DNA from: Micropruina glycogenica
Lineage (GTDB): Bacteria > Actinomycetota > Actinomycetes > Propionibacteriales > Propionibacteriaceae
Length of the DNA stretch: 64,000 bases
Direction: 5' to 3' (one strand)
NCBI RefSeq assembly: GCF_039524395.1
Contig: NZ_BAAAGO010000018.1
In this document: in pieces, positions 61,532 to 64,000 of the stretch
Layout of the letters: every line of letters begins with the position of its first letter
How positions within the stretch are numbered: the stretch's first letter is position 1
The notes under the pieces: generated by a model
Database searches by the model: none
Told to the model about the DNA's origin: nothing
What the model saw: the letters and a program-made list of their open reading frames with translations, nothing else
Program-made: the position numbers and the translations under genes

Positions 61532-61545
61532 CTAAAGCGCTTAAG
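61532..61545 (-). promoter_or_regulatory. LacI-family operator-like site 2
   Basis: CTAAAGCGCTTAAG has the central AAGCGCTT intact but weaker flanks than sites 1 and 3 (9 of 14 positions). Possible auxiliary operator. Confidence 0.5.
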
Positions 61546-61731
61546 TCGCCAAGCACTGGCTCAGGAAGTTATCGGACTGTGACCCGGGTGCGCGCGTCAC
61601 CCAACGGGCCGTCAGCAGGCGCGACGCCGGCTCGGCCGGCCCAGACCTGGGCCGCGACTAGCTCATAGACCCCCCACCTGACGAACCACCCGGCCCACAA
61701 GCCGGCTCAGCGAAGGCTCATACGCTGGTTG

Positions 61732-61745
61732 CGGAAGCGCTTTCA
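61732..61745 (-). promoter_or_regulatory. LacI-family operator 3
   Basis: CGGAAGCGCTTTCA, 12 of 14 positions of TGAAAGCGCTTTCA. It lies between the MFS stop (61795) and the GH2 operon, 460 bp from the GH2 start. Confidence 0.65.
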
Positions 61746-61794
61746 CAGTTTGAGACGAGGCGTGAGCCGCGGCGTTCCTGGCGACGTTGGTGGG

Positions 61795-63075
61795 TCACGA
61801 GGCGGCGCCGGCGGCCACCACTGCCGGCTGATCGGGCACATCGGCCGCCCTCAACCGAAGGGCCAGGTAGCCGCACGCCAGCAGCGAGAGGGCAACGGCT
61901 GCGTAGAAGGTGACCGGCAGTCCGGCATGCTCGGCCAACGCCCCCGCGAGCAGGGCACCCAGGGGCATCAGCCCGTACGAGAGCGTGCGGCCGGCCCCGC
62001 CGATGCGTCCCAGTAGATCGCCCGGCACCAGCCGCTGCCGCAGCGACTGGCTGAGCACGTTGCCGACCGTGTTGGTGACGCCCACCAGGGTGCACGAGAG
62101 CACCAACGACACCGGCGTGGGCCACACCACCGGCGCCACCATGAGCAGCACACTGGCGATGAAGGCACCGATCATGGTGCGCACCGTGCCGAACCGCTTG
62201 TCGAAGGCGGCGGCCACCAGCGAACCCGCCACCGCACCGACGGCCAGGCCGAGCATCACCAGCGGATACTGGGTCTCGGTGAGTCCGACCGCGGACTCAG
62301 GCCCCACCACCCACAGCACGAACACCGCGAAGTAGCCGCTGGCGGCCAGGTTCAGGACGCTGCCGGTGATCACCAGGGGGCGCAGCACGCGGTGGCGCAC
62401 CAGAAACGCCAGGCCCTCGCGCACCTGTGCCCACGGGCGCGTCGGCCCGGACGAAGCCCGGCGAAAGTCGCCCTTCAGCCCCACCAGCAACAGCAGTCCG
62501 GCCAGTGCGGCCAGCCCGGCCGAGACGCCGAACCCGAGGCCGGCGCCGAGCACGATGAGCACGCCGGCGAGGGGCGCACCGAGAAACGTGTTCGCGACCT
62601 GCTGCACGCCGATCACCCGTCCGTTGGCGGCCGGCAGCCGATCGGGGGGCACCAGGTCGGTCACCATCGCTGTCGCGCCCAGATCGGCAACCACCTCGGT
62701 GAGGCCATACAGCATCAGCAACGCGATCAGCAGCGGAATCGACAGCAGGCCCACCAGGGTCAGCCACGCCGCCGACCCCATCAGCGCCGCCCGAGCCAGC
62801 AGGGCAGCCACCTGGGCCCGACGTCGATCGACCCGATCGACGATCACTCCGGCGACCAGGCCGAACAGCAGCCATGGCAGCCAGGTGGCGGCAGTGAGCG
62901 CCGAGATCAGCATCGGCGAACTGGTGAGCGACAGCGCCAGCAGCGGGGCCAGCGTGCCCAGAATGCCGTCCCCCAGATTGGCCAGCCCGGTAGAGGCGAG
63001 CTGCACCCCGAAGGGCCGGCCCAGCTGAACGCGTCGCGGCTTCGTCTGCCCCGGGCGGGTCTCGGTTGTGGTCAT
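61795..63075 (-). CDS. MFS exporter, EntS-like
   Basis: 426 residues with about 12 membrane segments (e.g. LVAGVIVDRVDRRRAQVAALLARAAL with the motif A-like DRxDRR). The N-terminal FGVQLASTGLANLGDGILGTLAPLLALSLTSSP and VPPDRLPAANGRVIGVQQVANTFLGAPLAGVL are typical of MFS_3/EntS-type exporters. ATG 63075 is divergent from the ArsR-type regulator, sharing 71 bp of promoter with its three-copy repeat. It probably exports a drug or metabolite under that regulator. Confidence 0.9.
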   Translation of the reverse strand: MTTTETRPGQTKPRRVQLGRPFGVQLASTGLANLGDGILGTLAPLLALSLTSSPMLISALTAATWLPWLLFGLVAGVIVDRVDRRRAQVAALLARAALMGSAAWLTLVGLLSIPLLIALLMLYGLTEVVADLGATAMVTDLVPPDRLPAANGRVIGVQQVANTFLGAPLAGVLIVLGAGLGFGVSAGLAALAGLLLLVGLKGDFRRASSGPTRPWAQVREGLAFLVRHRVLRPLVITGSVLNLAASGYFAVFVLWVVGPESAVGLTETQYPLVMLGLAVGAVAGSLVAAAFDKRFGTVRTMIGAFIASVLLMVAPVVWPTPVSLVLSCTLVGVTNTVGNVLSQSLRQRLVPGDLLGRIGGAGRTLSYGLMPLGALLAGALAEHAGLPVTFYAAVALSLLACGYLALRLRAADVPDQPAVVAAGAAS

Positions 63076-63109
63076 GCCTGGCCCCTTCTAGACTGTGTTC
63101 GCAGAGGAT

Positions 63110-63148
63110 TCTCTGCAAAGCAATCTATGCAAAGGTATCTCTGCATAT
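63110..63148. promoter_or_regulatory. Three-copy 14-bp direct repeat in the MFS/ArsR divergent promoter
   Basis: TCTCTGCAAAG at 63110, TCTATGCAAAG at 63124 and TCTCTGCATAT at 63138, an exact 14-bp period. GCAGAG at 63101 mirrors the first copy (GCAGAGGATTCTCTGC). This fits a multi-site operator for the divergently encoded regulator. The last copy overlaps its start codon. Confidence 0.8.
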
Positions 63149-63749
63149 GAAGGTTGGCAACACAACCGACCCCGATTCGTCCACAGCAGTGCCCGACGAG
63201 CGGTCGATCGGCGCCGAATCACTGAAGGCCTTCGCGCACCCGCTGCGCATGGCCCTGTACTACGAGTTGGGCCGGCGGCGCTCGGCCACCGCCAGCCAGC
63301 TCGCCCGGGCGCTCGGCGAAAGCAGCGGGCAGACCAGCTACCACCTGCGGCAGCTCGAACGCCACGGCTTCGTCGAGGACGATCCCGAGCACGTCGGCGG
63401 ACGGGAGCGCTGGTGGCGACCGATCGGGTTCAGCCTCACCGACTCGGGCTTGATAGCCGACCCCAAGACGGAGCGCGCCGTCGGCTCGGTGCTGCGGCAG
63501 GTGATCGCCGAGCGGGCCGCGACCCTGACCGGCTGGGCAGAGCATCTTGACGCGTCGTTGGACGTCGAGACCGGGCAGTTGTCGTCGTCCACCCTCGACC
63601 TGACCGCGGCAGAGGCCGAGACGTTGATCGGCGAGCTGATGGCGCTGGCACAGCGCTACAGCGCAATGGCGTGCGACCGCGAGGCATTAGCGGAAACCCG
63701 GCGGTATCGGGTGTATCTGGACGTGCTGCCCCTCTCGTTCGACAAGTAG
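63147..63749 (+). CDS. ArsR-family helix-turn-helix regulator
   Basis: 200 residues. Winged helix: ESLKAFAHPLRMALYYELGRRRSATASQLARALGESSGQTSYHLRQLERHGFVEDDP (about 22-78). The C-terminal about 100 residues (TAAEAETLIGELMALAQRY) form a coiled effector/dimer part without metal Cys. ATG 63147 lies within the third repeat copy, so binding would block its own promoter and that of the MFS gene: a self-regulated exporter pair. The ligand is unknown. Confidence 0.92.
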   Translation: MKVGNTTDPDSSTAVPDERSIGAESLKAFAHPLRMALYYELGRRRSATASQLARALGESSGQTSYHLRQLERHGFVEDDPEHVGGRERWWRPIGFSLTDSGLIADPKTERAVGSVLRQVIAERAATLTGWAEHLDASLDVETGQLSSSTLDLTAAEAETLIGELMALAQRYSAMACDREALAETRRYRVYLDVLPLSFDK

Positions 63750-63770
63750 GTCGACGAACCGACCGGACTC

Positions 63771-63865
63771 CGCCATTCCGGCGAACGCCGACGTCTCAAC
63801 CCTTGTCGGTCGATCAGACCGTGGACTCGCTCGACTCCGCAATCCCGGCGTTGGCCAGGATGACC
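63771..63865. repeat. Two decayed dispersed palindromic elements after the ArsR gene
   Basis: CGCCATTCCGGCGAACGCCG at 63771-63797 and AATCCCGGCGTTGGCCAGGA at 63841-63865 are degenerate copies of the window-wide family, both downstream of the ArsR stop. Confidence 0.65.
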
Positions 63866-64000
63866 GTGGCGAGACTGGCAGCCTCTGCCCTCCCCCGATC
63901 CTGTGGACTCATGTCAAGATGCCCGCTTGGGTTGGGTCGTTGACTCATTTCGTTTTGCCCGCGTCATTTTTGTTCGGGATAGGTAGACGTGGTTGCGTTT
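63866..64000. other. End of window, AT-richer stretch, possible edge of a mobile element
   Basis: No gene start is supported. From about 63930 the sequence becomes AT-richer, with two related strings, TGACTCATTTCGTTTTGCCC and GCGTCATTTTTGTTCGG. Short repeated strings of this kind occur at the ends of IS21-type elements, but the element itself would lie outside the window. Confidence 0.3.

Larger units (their letters stand above)
61273..61794. promoter_or_regulatory. 522-bp upstream region of the GH2 operon with LacI-type operators
   Basis: No gene is supported here. The minus-strand operon promoter lies between 61272 and about 61400. Three CG-centred palindromic sites are present at 61358, 61532 and 61732, the last two exactly 200 bp apart. 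A helix-phase calculation for repressor looping was not attempted beyond this. Confidence 0.6.

Overview
The window is a high-GC chromosomal segment of an actinobacterium. Supporting signs are the frequent GTG starts, dense 4-bp gene overlaps, a PucR-type fasR ahead of fabD-fabH-acpP-fabF followed by a DUF3145 gene, an aceE/DUF3052 pair, a SigK/RskA/fasciclin module and DtxR/IdeR-type iron boxes. I cannot fix the family; something near the Propionibacteriales is only a guess. No phage, plasmid, complete insertion sequence, rRNA or CRISPR array is visible.

Layout. 1-4.4 kb (minus strand): cell-division operon ftsE-ftsX-M23 peptidase, preceded by prfB. 4.9-7.3 kb: VOC protein, then fasciclin protein-sigK-rskA. 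7.7 kb: tRNA-Val(UAC). 8-12.5 kb: DUF3052, aceE, PHP phosphoesterase. 12.6-13.2 kb: VapB-like antitoxin with a frameshifted PIN toxin. 13.3-18.7 kb: fasR-fabD-fabH-acpP-fabF and DUF3145. 18.8-21.3 kb: ChaB/Rho_N protein, crotonase, secreted sugar-dehydrogenase-like beta-propeller. 21.5-25.6 kb (minus): MoxR-DUF58-VWA-VWA operon, with a relic of a VWA gene in inverted orientation beside it. 25.9-29.9 kb: repeat-tailed membrane protein, HAD phosphatase, serine hydrolase, a candidate structured RNA with a strong terminator, HNH nuclease. 30.2-33.2 kb (minus): metY-metX-metW. 33.2-36.2 kb: thpR, YqeY protein, polysaccharide deacetylase, lipoprotein. 36.3-38.7 kb: dhaK-dhaL (no dhaM seen) and a GNAT acetyltransferase. 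38.9-44.3 kb (minus): siderophore ABC importer with two iron boxes, LssY_C protein. 44.5-50.1 kb: DEAD-box helicase, hydrolase, a SHOCT gene broken by an in-frame TAG, BtuF-like protein, MFS exporter. 50.1-61.3 kb (minus): an 11-kb sugar operon, GH2 - family-5 binding protein - DppBCDF-type ABC importer - GH1 - tatA - lacI, with LacI-type operators upstream of GH2. 61.8-63.7 kb: divergent MFS exporter and ArsR-type regulator sharing a three-copy 14-bp repeat.

General theme. Nearly every roomy gap between convergent genes holds a palindromic repeat from one of four families: a dispersed roughly 26-bp element (15 sites), a GGGGACGGTTC-type family, a 26-bp perfect inverted repeat, and a GGTCGAG...CGAGACC element. 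They look like REP-type or terminator hairpins. The most unusual items are the candidate RNA before the HNH gene, two recently broken genes (vapC and SHOCT), the inverted VWA relic, and the glycan operon that pairs a Tat-type lipoprotein with its own tatA. I found no clearly new multi-gene system.
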